64,000 bases of DNA from Agromyces cerinus subsp. cerinus (GCF_900142065.1 NZ_FSRJ01000001.1:806001-870000); one strand, 5' to 3'; counted from the first letter of the stretch, positions 25,749 to 35,898 are shown. Notes: generated from the letters alone by a model not told the origin. A program made the numbers and translations.

Positions 25749-26669
25749 ATGCAGGCAGCCGTAGAGACCAGAGACCACCGCCCGGCGATGACCGTCCGGC
25801 GCAAGCTCTCGGCCTATCTGGCCCTCACCAAGCCGCGAGTGATCGAGCTGCTGCTCGTCGTCACCGCGCCGACCATGATCCTCGCCCAGCAGGGGTTGCC
25901 GAGTCTCTGGCTGCTCATCGCCACGCTCATCGGCGGCGCCATGAGCGCGGGCTCGGCCGGTGCGTTCAACTGCTACATCGACCGCGACATCGACCGGGTC
26001 ATGAAGCGCACGCAGGGGCGCCCGCTCGTGACCGGCGAGCTGACCGATCGCGAGGCGCTCGTCTTCGCCTACGGCCTCGGCATCGCGTCGATCGTCTGGC
26101 TCGGCGTCTTCACCAACTGGCTCGCCGCGGCCCTCTCGCTCGGTGCGATCCTGCTCTACGTCGTCTTCTACAGCCTGATCCTGAAGCGCCGCACGGCCCA
26201 GAACATCGTCTGGGGCGGCGTCGCGGGCTGCATGCCCGTGCTCATCGGATGGGCCGCGGTCACCGGCGACCTCAGCTGGCCTCCGGTCATCCTGTTCCTC
26301 ATCATCTTCCTCTGGACGCCGCCGCACTACTGGCCGCTCTCCATGAAGTACAAAGACGACTACGCCGCCGCCGGCGTGCCGATGCTCGCGGTGGTGCGCG
26401 GCCGGGCGCAGGTCGGGCTGCAGGTCATCCTCTACGCGTGGGCGACCGTGGCGTGCTCGCTGCTGCTCATCCCGATCGCCGACATGGGCCTCGTCTACTC
26501 GACGGTCGCGGTGGTCACAGGCGTCTGGTTCATCTACGAGACCCACCGTCTGTACAATCTCGCGATCCGCCACGAACAGGTCTCGCCGATGCGCGTCTTC
26601 CACGGCTCGATCGCGTACCTGTCGCTGCTGTTCCTCGCGGTCGGCATCGACCCGCTGCTGCCGTTCTGA
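25749..26669 (+). CDS. ctaB: Protoheme IX farnesyltransferase (heme O synthase)
   Basis: Integral membrane prenyltransferase of 306 residues that adds a farnesyl chain to heme B to make heme O for terminal oxidases. The Asp-rich active-site motif [19 protein letters not shown] is present near residue 75 and a second polar motif, [13 protein letters not shown], near 200. About nine transmembrane helices can be drawn. AGAGGAA precedes the ATG. ctaA, which oxidises heme O to heme A, lies 0.9 kb downstream on the opposite strand. Confidence 0.96.
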   Translation: MQAAVETRDHRPAMTVRRKLSAYLALTKPRVIELLLVVTAPTMILAQQGLPSLWLLIATLIGGAMSAGSAGAFNCYIDRDIDRVMKRTQGRPLVTGELTDREALVFAYGLGIASIVWLGVFTNWLAAALSLGAILLYVVFYSLILKRRTAQNIVWGGVAGCMPVLIGWAAVTGDLSWPPVILFLIIFLWTPPHYWPLSMKYKDDYAAAGVPMLAVVRGRAQVGLQVILYAWATVACSLLLIPIADMGLVYSTVAVVTGVWFIYETHRLYNLAIRHEQVSPMRVFHGSIAYLSLLFLAVGIDPLLPF

Positions 26670-26799
26670 CCGGCGCCCCGGCGTCGCGGTCTCCTGCCCG
26701 CCGGCCCCGCCCTTCCCGCCGCTGAATCGGAGTTCGCCCTCGGATCGGGTCGATTCGGCGGTACTCGTCCGGGCACGTGCAGATCTCCGATCCCACGGT

Positions 26800-27510
26800 G
26801 TGGACGACGCCGCCTCCAGGCTCGCCCTGCCGGGCGCCGATCACGAGCTCGTCGCCGCAGCGAGGGCGGGAGTGGTGCTCTCCTGCATCACCCAGGCTCG
26901 GCGTCTCGGGCTCTGGGTGCTCGCGCACCCTCACCTGCACGTCGCCGCCAACCCGCACGCACCGGTGCCTGCCATCCGTGGCACCGTGCATTGGGCGCAA
27001 CCGCTGCTGCCGCGGCATCCCGATTCGCTGGTCGATCCGGTCGAGAACGTGCTCGCGGTCGTCGCCGCGTGTCGGCCGTTCGAGGCGGCACTCGCCGTTT
27101 GGGAGTCCGCCCTGCGAAAACAGCTCGTCGACCTCGACGGACTCGCTCGCCTTCCGCTGAAGGGGCAGACGCGCGAACTCCTGGTCGCAGCGAACCCGTT
27201 CGCCGATTCCGGACTCGAGTCGATCGTCCTGCCCCGCCTCCGTTGGCTCGACATTCGTATCGTGCCGCAGGCCTGGATCGAGGGGCATCGCGTCGACTTC
27301 CTGCTCGGTGATCGACTCGTGCTGCAGATCGACGGCGGGCACCACGTCGACGCGCAGCGGATCGACGACAATGCGCATGATGCACTGTTACTGCTGCGCG
27401 GCTACCGCGTCATCCGCGTCGGATACCGACAGGTGATCGATGACTGGCCGAGCGTGCAGGACGTCATCGTGCGCGCGGTGGGTCAGAGGCTGCACCTGCG
27501 ATCGGCATGA
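26800..27510 (+). CDS. DUF559 (Vsr-like nuclease fold) protein, N-terminus uncertain
   Basis: A 236-residue frame whose C-terminal third (WIEGHRVDFLLGDRLVLQIDGGHHVDAQRIDDNAHDALL in segments, then GYRVIRVGYRQVI) is typical of DUF559/MTES_1575 proteins with a Vsr/PD-(D/E)xK-like fold. Their function is unknown. Relatives in this family of bacteria usually begin with a winged-helix (AbiEi-type antitoxin-like) domain; here that part is missing. The GTG at 26800 has no ribosome binding site, the frame stays open upstream into ctaB without an ATG, and the segment from residue 15 already looks like the middle of the family. It may be a truncated gene. Confidence 0.6.
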   Translation: MDDAASRLALPGADHELVAAARAGVVLSCITQARRLGLWVLAHPHLHVAANPHAPVPAIRGTVHWAQPLLPRHPDSLVDPVENVLAVVAACRPFEAALAVWESALRKQLVDLDGLARLPLKGQTRELLVAANPFADSGLESIVLPRLRWLDIRIVPQAWIEGHRVDFLLGDRLVLQIDGGHHVDAQRIDDNAHDALLLLRGYRVIRVGYRQVIDDWPSVQDVIVRAVGQRLHLRSA

Positions 27511-27605
27511 TCTCGGAGATCTGCGCAGTTGCGGAGCAGATCGGCGGTTGCGGTCCGATGAGGTGCGGAACTCCGAAGCTGCGGCGCTGCAGCGGCTGTC
27601 GGGCT

Positions 27606-28514
27606 TCAGCGAGCGGATGCCTCGACGGGCGAGCCCTCTGCGGACGCGACCTCCGCCGGCACCGGGCGCTTCAGCCGCAGCACCACGATCGTCATCGTGG
27701 CCGCCGTGAGGGATGCGAGCACCATGTGCACGCCGACCGCGAGCGGCGGCAGGCCCGTGCGCGCCTGGTAGAGCCCGACACCGACCTGCACGAGCTCGAT
27801 GGCGAGCAGGGCGATCGACCAGCGGAGCGTCGGCAGCTTCAGCCGCCACGCCGCGATGACGAGCACGAGGGTGAGCGCGAGCAGCGCGTAGCCGGGCCAG
27901 GCGTGCACGTGTGCGAGCACGCTCGCGTCGACGCCGGTGCGGATGACATCCTCATCGCCCGAGTGCGGACCCGAGGCGGTGGTGAAGACGCCGACCAGGA
28001 CCGTCGCCGCGAGGACGGCGCTCGTGATGTGGGTGAGGACCGAATAGGGCTTGGGGACGGCGAGTTCGCGCGTTCCGCCGGGCTCGTACATCCGGGCCAG
28101 GAAGGCCGCTGCGATGCAGACGATGACGACCGAGACCGTGTAGTGGAAGCCGACGAGTGCCGCGGCGAGCTCCTGCCAGACCACGAAGGCGCCGACGAGC
28201 GCCTGCACGATCACGAGGACGAACACGAGGACGGCGAGCACGAAGAGATCGCGCCGTTCGCGACGGTGCCGCCACACCAGGATCAGCACCCCGGCCGCCG
28301 CGAGCAGGAGCGGACCGCTGATCGTGCGGTTCGCGAACTCGATGATGCCGTGGACGCCGAGTTCGGGCGTCGGGATCAGCGAGCCCGGCACGCAGACGGG
28401 CCAGTCGCTGCAGCCGAGTCCCGAATCCGTGAGGCGCACTGCGCCACCGGTTGCGATGATCAGCACGTTGAGTACGAACGAGGCCCAGGCGAAGATACGG
28501 AGAGTGCGGGTCAC
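27606..28514 (-). CDS. ctaA: Heme A synthase (COX15/CtaA family)
   Basis: Membrane protein of 302 residues that converts heme O to heme A for cytochrome aa3 oxidase. Eight transmembrane helices are predictable. Conserved heme-ligand histidines fall in GVHGIIEFANR, GFHYTVSV, LTHITSAV and VGVHMVLA; the paired cysteines GLGCSDWPVC are in the first outer loop. GTG 28514 (MTRTLRIFAW) follows AGGAA and is preferred over the longer frame. Partner of ctaB. Confidence 0.92.
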   Translation of the reverse strand: MTRTLRIFAWASFVLNVLIIATGGAVRLTDSGLGCSDWPVCVPGSLIPTPELGVHGIIEFANRTISGPLLLAAAGVLILVWRHRRERRDLFVLAVLVFVLVIVQALVGAFVVWQELAAALVGFHYTVSVVIVCIAAAFLARMYEPGGTRELAVPKPYSVLTHITSAVLAATVLVGVFTTASGPHSGDEDVIRTGVDASVLAHVHAWPGYALLALTLVLVIAAWRLKLPTLRWSIALLAIELVQVGVGLYQARTGLPPLAVGVHMVLASLTAATMTIVVLRLKRPVPAEVASAEGSPVEASAR

Positions 28515-28581
28515 GCGGGTCGTTCCTGATCCGGATCGCGCTGTGACGGCACTGGGAGTCCTGCCCGGCGCCTGCCGCGAC

Positions 28582-28591
28582 CCTATAGACT
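28582..28591. promoter_or_regulatory. Overlapping divergent -10 elements, ctaA/sufB
   Basis: CCTATAGACT reads TATAGG on the minus strand (toward ctaA, leader about 60 bases) and TATAGA/TAGACT on the plus strand (toward sufB, leader about 170 bases). A shared symmetric -10 is possible. A second plus-strand hexamer, TAGGTT, lies at 28652-28657. Confidence 0.45.
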
Positions 28592-28766
28592 TGAGGGGTT
28601 GGTAGGCCCGCCGACCGCGCGAGATCGCGCGCCACGGGCCGCATACCATCTTAGGTTGGCACTAGCGCCACCGGGCACATCATCACCCACTCAACGAGCA
28701 CCTCGACTCACGAGGGGAATGAGCCGGCCTGATAGCCGGTTTGCACGGGAGGAGAAGAGGGAGAGC

Positions 28767-30185
28767 ATGACGGACGTACTGATCGACCGACCGGAACTCG
28801 AAGGACTCGGTACCTATGAGTTCGGCTGGGCCGACTCCGACGCCGCGGGGGCATCCGCCCGACGCGGCATCTCGCCGGAGGTCGTCGCCGACATCTCCGC
28901 GCTGAAATCGGAGCCGGAATGGATGCTCCAGCGTCGCCAGCGCGCCCTGCAGCTCTTCGAGCGCAAGCCGATGCCCACGTGGGGCGCCGACCTGTCGGAG
29001 ATCGACTTCGACAACATCAAGTACTTCGTGCGCTCGACCGAGAAGCAGGCCCAGACCTGGGAAGACCTGCCCGACGACATCAAGAACACGTACGAGAAGC
29101 TCGGCATCCCCGAGGCCGAACGCCAGCGCCTCGTGGCAGGTGTCGCAGCCCAGTACGAGTCCGAAGTGGTCTACCACCAGATCAATGAAGAGCTCGAGCG
29201 CCAGGGCGTCATCTTCATGGACACCGACACCGCGCTGAAGGAGCACCCCGAGTTCTTCGAGGAGTACTTCGGCACCGTGATCCCCGCCGGCGACAACAAG
29301 TTCGCGGCGCTCAACACGGCGGTGTGGTCGGGCGGTTCGTTCGTCTACGTGCCGAAGGGCGTGCACGTCGAGATTCCGCTGCAGGCCTACTTCCGCATCA
29401 ACACCGAGAACATGGGCCAGTTCGAGCGCACGCTGATCATCGCCGACGAGGGCAGCTACGTGCACTACATCGAGGGCTGCACGGCGCCGATCTACAAGAG
29501 CGACTCCCTGCACTCGGCCGTCGTCGAGATCATCGTCAAGAAAGACGCACGCGTGCGCTACACGACGATCCAGAACTGGTCGAACAACGTCTACAACCTC
29601 GTCACCAAGCGCGCCACGGCCGCTGAAGGCGCCACCATGGAGTGGGTCGACGGCAACATCGGCTCGAAGGTCACGATGAAGTACCCGTCGATCTTCCTCA
29701 TGGGCGAGCACGCCAAGGGCGAGACCCTGTCGGTCGCGTTCGCAGGCCCCGGCCAGCACCAGGATGCCGGCGCGAAGATGATCCACATGGCGCCGTACAC
29801 GCAGTCGTCGATCGTCTCGAAGTCGATCGCCCGTGGCGGCGGCCGCGCCGGCTACCGCGGCGAGGTGCGCATCGACGCGAACGCCCACCACTCGGCGAAC
29901 AGCGTCGTCTGCGATGCACTGCTCGTCGACACGATCTCGCGTTCCGACACCTACCCGTCGATCGACATCCGCGTCGACGACGTGAAGCTCGGCCACGAGG
30001 CCACGGTCTCGAAGGTCAGCGAAGAGCAGCTCTTCTACCTGATGAGCCGCGGCATCGACGAGACCGAGGCCATGTCGATGATCGTGCGCGGCTTCATCGA
30101 GCCGATCGCGCGCGAGCTCCCGATGGAATACGCGATGGAACTCAACAAGCTCATCGAGATGGGCATGGAAGGCAGCGTCGGCTAG
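28767..30185 (+). CDS. sufB: Fe-S cluster assembly scaffold SufB
   Basis: Scaffold subunit of the SufBCD complex, 472 residues. The C-terminal half has the SufB/SufD beta-helix fold, with [33 protein letters not shown] containing the conserved Cys near residue 385 used in cluster assembly. AGGGAG before the ATG at 28767 sets the start; the open frame reaches further upstream but includes the leader. It is the first gene of sufB-sufD-Rieske-sufC-sufT-like. No sufR regulator lies between ctaA and sufB. Confidence 0.97.
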   Translation: MTDVLIDRPELEGLGTYEFGWADSDAAGASARRGISPEVVADISALKSEPEWMLQRRQRALQLFERKPMPTWGADLSEIDFDNIKYFVRSTEKQAQTWEDLPDDIKNTYEKLGIPEAERQRLVAGVAAQYESEVVYHQINEELERQGVIFMDTDTALKEHPEFFEEYFGTVIPAGDNKFAALNTAVWSGGSFVYVPKGVHVEIPLQAYFRINTENMGQFERTLIIADEGSYVHYIEGCTAPIYKSDSLHSAVVEIIVKKDARVRYTTIQNWSNNVYNLVTKRATAAEGATMEWVDGNIGSKVTMKYPSIFLMGEHAKGETLSVAFAGPGQHQDAGAKMIHMAPYTQSSIVSKSIARGGGRAGYRGEVRIDANAHHSANSVVCDALLVDTISRSDTYPSIDIRVDDVKLGHEATVSKVSEEQLFYLMSRGIDETEAMSMIVRGFIEPIARELPMEYAMELNKLIEMGMEGSVG

Positions 30186-30187
30186 GA

Positions 30188-31369
30188 ATGACCGATCAGA
30201 TGACCAGCACAGCTATGCCTACTGCCGGCCAGCACGGCCTCGTCGCGCACTCCGACGGCGCCTTCGTGCCCGTGCAGACCCGCTCCGAGCGGTTCCGCTC
30301 GGTGAACGTCGAGGACTTCGCGCCCATCACCGGCCGCGAGCACGAGTGGAAGCTCTCTCCGGTCGCGGCGTTCGCCGACCTGACCGGCGGCGAGCTCGAC
30401 GGCTCGCGCCTCGCGATCGAGACGACGGATGCCTCGGGCATCTCGTTCTCGTACATCCCGCGCGATGACGCCCGCATCGGCACGGCGGGCACGCCCGAAG
30501 AGCGCGCGAGCGCCAACGCGTGGTCGACGTTCGACGAGGCGCTCCTCGTCTCCGTCACCGGCGAAGACGAGAAGATCGCGTTCGTGACCCGCACGGGGCT
30601 CGGCGACACGCCGCGCGCCGCGCACACCGTCATCGAGGCCGCGCCGAACAGCCGCGGCTTCGTGGTGCTCGCCGGCACCGGCGCCGCCCGCCTCAGCGAG
30701 AACGTCGAGATCATCGTCGGCGCCGGGGCATCCCTCACCGTCGTCTCGCTGCAGGAGTGGGACGACGAGGCCGTGCACCTCTCGAGCCAGTTCGCCCGCC
30801 TCGGCCGCGACTCGTTCCTGAAGCACATCGTCGTCTCGCTGGGCGGAAAGGTCGTGCGGGTGAACCCCTCGACCCACCTCGCCGAGCAGGGCGCCGACAT
30901 CGAGGCCCTCGGCCTGTACTTCGCCGACGCAGGTCAGCACCTCGAGCAGCAGGTCTACGTGCACCACGACGCGCCGCACACCAAGAGCCGCGTGACCTAC
31001 AAGGGCGCACTGCAGGGCGCAGGCGCGCGCACCGTCTGGATCGGCGACGTGCTCATCGGCAACGCCGCAGTCGGCACCGACAGCTACGAGCAGAACCGCA
31101 ACCTCGTACTCACCGAGGGCACCCGTGCCGACTCCGTGCCGAACCTCGAGATCGAGACCGGCGACATCGAAGGCGCCGGGCACGCGAGTGCCACCGGCCG
31201 CTTCGACGACGAGCAGTTGTTCTACCTCATGGCACGCGGCATCCGCGAAGACGAGGCACGACGACTCGTCGTGCGCGGCTTCCTCACCGACATCGTGCAG
31301 AAGATCGGCTCGGCCGACCTCGAAGCCCGCCTCACCGCGGCGATCGAGGCTGAACTGGAAGGTCGCTGA
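30188..31369 (+). CDS. sufD: Fe-S cluster assembly protein SufD
   Basis: Paralogue and partner of SufB, 393 residues. It shares the C-terminal beta-helix and the conserved end segment (DEQLFYLMARGIREDEARRLVVRGF). His in VYVHHDAPHTKSRVTYKG corresponds to the SufD histidine at the SufB-SufD interface. The ATG lies two bases after the sufB stop, so the two are tightly coupled. Confidence 0.96.
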   Translation: MTDQMTSTAMPTAGQHGLVAHSDGAFVPVQTRSERFRSVNVEDFAPITGREHEWKLSPVAAFADLTGGELDGSRLAIETTDASGISFSYIPRDDARIGTAGTPEERASANAWSTFDEALLVSVTGEDEKIAFVTRTGLGDTPRAAHTVIEAAPNSRGFVVLAGTGAARLSENVEIIVGAGASLTVVSLQEWDDEAVHLSSQFARLGRDSFLKHIVVSLGGKVVRVNPSTHLAEQGADIEALGLYFADAGQHLEQQVYVHHDAPHTKSRVTYKGALQGAGARTVWIGDVLIGNAAVGTDSYEQNRNLVLTEGTRADSVPNLEIETGDIEGAGHASATGRFDDEQLFYLMARGIREDEARRLVVRGFLTDIVQKIGSADLEARLTAAIEAELEGR

Positions 31370-31370
31370 C

Positions 31371-31697
31371 GTGACATCCGTGCGTGTGTGCGCCATCGAC
31401 GATCTCGCGGTCAACGAAGCCTCGCGCTTCGTGCTCGAGGGCGTCCCGATCGCCGTCGTGAAGGATGCCGCGGGTGATGTCTTCGCCATCGGGGACACCT
31501 GCACCCATGGCGACATCTCGCTCGCCGAGGGCTTCGTCGAAGACGACACCCTCGAGTGCTGGGCGCACGGCTCCATGTTCTCCCTCAAGACGGGCAAGCC
31601 GCTCACGCTGCCCGCGTACGAGCCCGTCCCGGTCTACCAGGTCGAGCTCAAGGACGGCGACGTCCACATCGATCCCGCGGTCACCCTGACCGTCTGA
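31371..31697 (+). CDS. Rieske [2Fe-2S] ferredoxin in the suf operon
   Basis: A 108-residue soluble Rieske-type protein. The cluster ligands are Cys44 and His46 (CTHG) and Cys63 and His66 (CWAHGSMF), a complete C-x-H...C-x2-H set. The fold resembles the ferredoxin component of ring-hydroxylating dioxygenases and the NirD subunit. The GTG at 31371 lies one base after the sufD stop. Rieske genes at this place in suf operons are common in Actinobacteria; a role as electron donor for Fe-S assembly is inferred. Confidence 0.92.
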   Translation: MTSVRVCAIDDLAVNEASRFVLEGVPIAVVKDAAGDVFAIGDTCTHGDISLAEGFVEDDTLECWAHGSMFSLKTGKPLTLPAYEPVPVYQVELKDGDVHIDPAVTLTV

Positions 31698-31749
31698 CAC
31701 ACCTTCTCCGGCCCGGAACGGCCGGCAACCGAAAGAGATCATTACGAAC

Positions 31750-32532
<783 letters not shown>

Positions 32533-32540
32533 GCCGAGAG

Positions 32541-32546
32541 TAGGAT
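32541..32546 (+). promoter_or_regulatory. Internal -10 before the sufT-like gene, leaderless spacing
   Basis: TAGGAT followed by six bases and the ATG at 32553, nine bases after the sufC stop. It could give an independent leaderless transcript of the last gene. Confidence 0.5.
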
Positions 32547-32552
32547 CGAAGC

Positions 32553-32882
32553 ATGGTCACCTCCCTCGCACCCGAGCGCTACGACCAGGTCGAAGAAGCG
32601 CTGAAAGACGTCATGGACCCCGAGCTCGGGGTCAACATCGTCGACCTCGGCCTCATCTACGACCTCGGTTGGGACGACGAGAACGATGCCTTGGTCATCC
32701 ACATGACGCTCACGAGCGCGGGATGCCCCCTCACCGACGTCATCGAGGAGCAGACCGCCGAAGCACTCGACGGCACGGTCGACGCGTTCCGCATCAACTG
32801 GGTGTGGATGCCGCCGTGGGGCCCCGAGCGCATCACCGACGACGGCCGCGACATGATGCGAGCCCTGGGCTTCGCGATCTGA
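32553..32882 (+). CDS. Metal-sulfur cluster assembly factor (DUF59/MIP18, SufT-like)
   Basis: A 109-residue single-domain MIP18/DUF59 protein. It has DPELGVNIVDLGLIYDL near residue 17 and the conserved cysteine in TSAGCPLTDVIEEQ near residue 53. Members of this family help to mature Fe-S proteins; in several bacteria the suf-linked copy is called SufT. It closes the suf operon and precedes a bidirectional hairpin. Confidence 0.9.
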   Translation: MVTSLAPERYDQVEEALKDVMDPELGVNIVDLGLIYDLGWDDENDALVIHMTLTSAGCPLTDVIEEQTAEALDGTVDAFRINWVWMPPWGPERITDDGRDMMRALGFAI

Positions 32883-32910
32883 GTCGTCGCGAGCCGAGCC
32901 GCTCGCTCGA

Positions 32911-32954
32911 ACGACGGATGCCCCGTGCAGCACGCTGCACGGGGCATCCGTCGT
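32911..32954. terminator. 20-bp perfect hairpin between convergent genes
   Basis: The 20 bases at 32911-32930 (beginning ACGACGGATGCC) pair perfectly with 32935-32954 around a four-base CACG loop. The position between convergent genes fits a bidirectional terminator without a T-run. Both arms contain the octamer CGGATGCC/GGCATCCG. Confidence 0.8.
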
Positions 32955-32955
32955 C

Positions 32956-35001
32956 TCAGGCGAGACCGCGGCGCTCGAGGAGCGCCGCGATGTCGGGCTC
33001 GCGGCCGAGCAGGCGCCGGATCGACTCCCGCGGATCGCGCGAGCCGCCCGGAGCGAGGATCTCCGCGCGGTATCGCGCGCCGTTCTCGCGAGTGGCGCCG
33101 CCGTTCGCCTCGAACCAGGCCATGAGGTCGGCGCCCGGCACCTCGCTCCAGATGTACGAGTAGTACCCGGCGTCGTACCCGCCCGCGAAGACGTGCGCGA
33201 AGTAGGTGCTCGAGTACCGCGGCGGCACGAGCGGGTCGTTGAGTCCGGCCGCGGCGAGGGCCCGGTGCTCGAAGTCGGCGACATCGGTGACGGCGTCGGC
33301 CTCGGCGGGGGAGAGGCGGTGCCACGCCTGGTCGAGCACGGCAGCCGCGAGGTACTCGGTGGTCGAGAAGCCCTCGTTGAACGTGCGCGAGGCCAGCAGG
33401 CGGTCGACGAGCTGTTGCGGCATCCGCTCGCCCGTCTCGTGATGCACGGCGTACTCGCCGAGCACCTCGGGTCGCAGCACCCAGAGCTCGTTGACCTGGC
33501 TCGGCAGCTCGACGAAGTCGCGGTACACGTTCGTGCCCGACATCGAGGGGTGGACGACGTCGGACAGCAGGCCGTGCAGCGCATGGCCGAACTCGTGGAA
33601 CAGGGTCTCGGTCTCGTCGAGCGTGAGCAGGGTCGGCTCGCCCGCCGCCGGTCGGGCGACGTTCATGTTGTTCACGACGACCGGGAGCGTGCCCTCGAGC
33701 GTGGACTGCTCGACGAGCGAGCTCATCCACGCGCCGCCGCGCTTCGAATCGCGGGTGTACAGGTCGAGCAGGTACAGGCCGACCGGCGTGCCGTCCTCCT
33801 CGGACACCTCGAACACGCGGGTCTCGGGGTGATAGCCGACGAGGTCGGTGCGCTCGACGATCGTCAGTCCGTAGAGCAACTCCGCGGCGCGGAAGACGCC
33901 GCGGGTGAGCACCCGGTCGAACTCGAGGTACGGGCGCATCTCGTCGAGGTCGACCGCGTAGCGCTCGCGCCGCACGGCCTCGCTCAGCAGCGCCCAGTCG
34001 GATGCCTCGATCGGGCGTCGGCCCTCGGCGACCGCCTGGTCGGCGAGGGCGAGGGCTTCGCGTCGGGCGTTCGCCGTCGCGGCGGGCACGAGCCGGTCGA
34101 GCAGCTCGGAGACCGCCTCGGGCGTGCCGGCCGTCTCGTCGACCGTGACCGCGGCGGCGTGGTTGTCGAATCCGAGGAGTGCTGCGCGCCGGGCGCGGAG
34201 CCGCACGATCTCGAGGAGCGTCGAGCGGGTGTCGTGGTCACCGCCGCGGCAACCGCGCGACCGTGATGCGGCGAGCAGGCGGTCGCGCACTGCGTCGCGC
34301 TCGAGCGAGGCGAGCGGCGGCTGTCCGGTCGGCAGCACGAGGGTGATGAGCCAGCCGTCGAGGTCGCGCGCGATCGCGGCCTCTCGCGCCGCAGAGCGCC
34401 GGCCCTCGTCGAGGCCCGAGAGGTCGTCGGGATCGGTCAGATGGAGCGCGAGATCGTTGGCGTCGGCGAGCAGGTGCTGCTGGAACGCTGTCGTGAGCTC
34501 GGAGAGGCGGGTGTTGAGCGCCGTCAGTTCGGAGCGCTGCGTCTCGTCCAGGGCGGCTCCGGCGAGCGTCGCCGTGCGGTGGTACTTGTCGAGCAGCTCG
34601 GCCGACTCGGCATCGAGCCCGAGCTCGTCGAGTGCGCCCTGCAGTTCGGCGAGGCGTGCGTAGAGGCGGGGATCGAGGCGGATCGCGTCGTGGTGGGCCG
34701 AAAGCAGCGGCGCGAACTCCACCTCGAGGGCATCGATCGCGGCGTCGCTGTCGGCCGAGCTCGTGTTCTCGAACACGGGGAGCACTCGGCGGAGCAGCTC
34801 GCTCGAGCGTTCGAGGGCGACGACGGTGTTCTCGAACGTCGGCGCCGCGGCATCCGTCGCGATCGCCTCGATCGCCCGACGCTGCTCGCGCATTCCCGTC
34901 TCGATCGCCTCCCGATAGTGCTCCGGACGAATGAGGGCGAAGAGCGGAAGCCGGTAGGGCAGCGGGCTCGGCTCGAGGAACGGATTGGAATGCTCGGTCA
35001 T
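32956..35001 (-). CDS. M3 family metallopeptidase (peptidyl-dipeptidase Dcp type)
   Basis: Cytoplasmic zinc oligopeptidase of 681 residues. The zinc motif HEFGH is at residues 469-473 (ETLFHEFGHALHGLLS), with the third ligand Glu about 26 residues later in FVELPSQ. There is no signal peptide. Overall length and the C-terminal GYDAGYYSYIWSEV segment fit peptidyl-dipeptidase Dcp/oligopeptidase A relatives. ATG 35001 is chosen because a TACGGT element lies six bases upstream; an earlier start at 35037 would lie before the promoter. Confidence 0.93.
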   Translation of the reverse strand: MTEHSNPFLEPSPLPYRLPLFALIRPEHYREAIETGMREQRRAIEAIATDAAAPTFENTVVALERSSELLRRVLPVFENTSSADSDAAIDALEVEFAPLLSAHHDAIRLDPRLYARLAELQGALDELGLDAESAELLDKYHRTATLAGAALDETQRSELTALNTRLSELTTAFQQHLLADANDLALHLTDPDDLSGLDEGRRSAAREAAIARDLDGWLITLVLPTGQPPLASLERDAVRDRLLAASRSRGCRGGDHDTRSTLLEIVRLRARRAALLGFDNHAAAVTVDETAGTPEAVSELLDRLVPAATANARREALALADQAVAEGRRPIEASDWALLSEAVRRERYAVDLDEMRPYLEFDRVLTRGVFRAAELLYGLTIVERTDLVGYHPETRVFEVSEEDGTPVGLYLLDLYTRDSKRGGAWMSSLVEQSTLEGTLPVVVNNMNVARPAAGEPTLLTLDETETLFHEFGHALHGLLSDVVHPSMSGTNVYRDFVELPSQVNELWVLRPEVLGEYAVHHETGERMPQQLVDRLLASRTFNEGFSTTEYLAAAVLDQAWHRLSPAEADAVTDVADFEHRALAAAGLNDPLVPPRYSSTYFAHVFAGGYDAGYYSYIWSEVPGADLMAWFEANGGATRENGARYRAEILAPGGSRDPRESIRRLLGREPDIAALLERRGLA

Positions 35002-35007
35002 CCGTCC

Positions 35008-35013
35008 ACCGTA
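35008..35013 (-). promoter_or_regulatory. M3 peptidase -10 element, leaderless spacing
   Basis: TACGGT on the minus strand ends six bases before the ATG at 35001. Its upstream region overlaps that of the divergent methyltransferase promoter. Confidence 0.5.
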
Positions 35014-35042
35014 GTTCGCTGTCACACGAGTCGGCATGAGCC

Positions 35043-35048
35043 TAGGCT
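35043..35048 (+). promoter_or_regulatory. Methyltransferase -10 element, leaderless spacing
   Basis: TAGGCT followed by six bases (CGGAAC) and the ATG at 35055. No separate ribosome binding site is seen. Confidence 0.55.
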
Positions 35049-35054
35049 CGGAAC

Positions 35055-35882
35055 ATGAGCACCGAACGCACCGAACACGGTCTCCGAGACGCCTATACGC
35101 ACGGCCATCATGCGAGCGTGCTGCGCACGCACTCCTGGCGCACGGTCGAGAACTCGGCCTCCTACCTCGTGCCGTATCTGCACGAAGGAGCCCGCATCCT
35201 CGATGTGGGCAGCGGCCCGGGCACCATCACGATCGACCTCGCCCGGCGCGTGCGCCCCGGAACGGTGCTCGGCATCGACGCCTCGGCCGATGTGGTCGCC
35301 GCGGCGACCGGACTTGCCGAGAGCGAAGGGGTGGCGAACGTCGAGTTCGCCGTCGGCGACGCCTACGCGCTCGACTTCGACGACGACACCTTCGACGTCG
35401 TGCACGCCCACCAGGTGCTGCAGCACCTCGCGCGGCCCGTCGACGCGCTGCGGGAGCTGCGCCGCGTCACGAAGCCCGGCGGAGTCGTCGCCGCCCGCGA
35501 CGTCGACTACGGCGGCGTGATCTGGAACCCCGCCTCTCCGGGCCTCGCCCGGTGGCTGGAGCTGTACCGCGCCGTGCACGAATGGAACGGCGGCGAGCCC
35601 GACGCCGGGCGGCACCTGAAGAGCTGGGCGCGCGAGGCCGGGTTCGCCGACATCGCCGCCACCGGCGCCGTCTGGGTCTTCTCCACCGCACTCGAACGCG
35701 AATGGTGGGGCGGGGCGTGGGCCGAGCGCGCCACCGAGTCGCAGTTCGCCGCCCACGCGATCGAGTCGGGTCATGCCGACGTCGACGAGCTCCGCGGCAT
35801 CGCCGATGCCTGGCGGGCCTGGGCGGCCGACGACGACGGCTGGCTGCTCATGCCGCACGGCGAGATCATCGCGCGGGTCTAG
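35055..35882 (+). CDS. Class I SAM-dependent methyltransferase
   Basis: Methyltransferase of 275 residues with the UbiE/Methyltransf_11 layout. Motif I, ILDVGSGPGTITIDLA, is near residue 49, an acidic GIDAS follows at the end of strand two, and FDVVHAHQVLQHL is motif IV. The substrate is not evident. There is no partner gene on this strand; the M3 peptidase is divergent. A likely leaderless mRNA is indicated by the -10 spacing. Confidence 0.88.
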   Translation: MSTERTEHGLRDAYTHGHHASVLRTHSWRTVENSASYLVPYLHEGARILDVGSGPGTITIDLARRVRPGTVLGIDASADVVAAATGLAESEGVANVEFAVGDAYALDFDDDTFDVVHAHQVLQHLARPVDALRELRRVTKPGGVVAARDVDYGGVIWNPASPGLARWLELYRAVHEWNGGEPDAGRHLKSWAREAGFADIAATGAVWVFSTALEREWWGGAWAERATESQFAAHAIESGHADVDELRGIADAWRAWAADDDGWLLMPHGEIIARV

Positions 35883-35898
35883 CGCCGGCGCCGAGCTC

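Noticed and set aside
27518-27542. GATCTGC-N11-GCAGATC inverted repeat between the DUF559 gene and ctaA
   Set aside because: Only seven base pairs with a long loop and no T-run; too weak to call a terminator.
28599-28766. N-terminal extension of the sufB frame
   Set aside because: It covers the leader and a candidate -10, is not similar to SufB, and AGGGAG before ATG 28767 gives the standard start.
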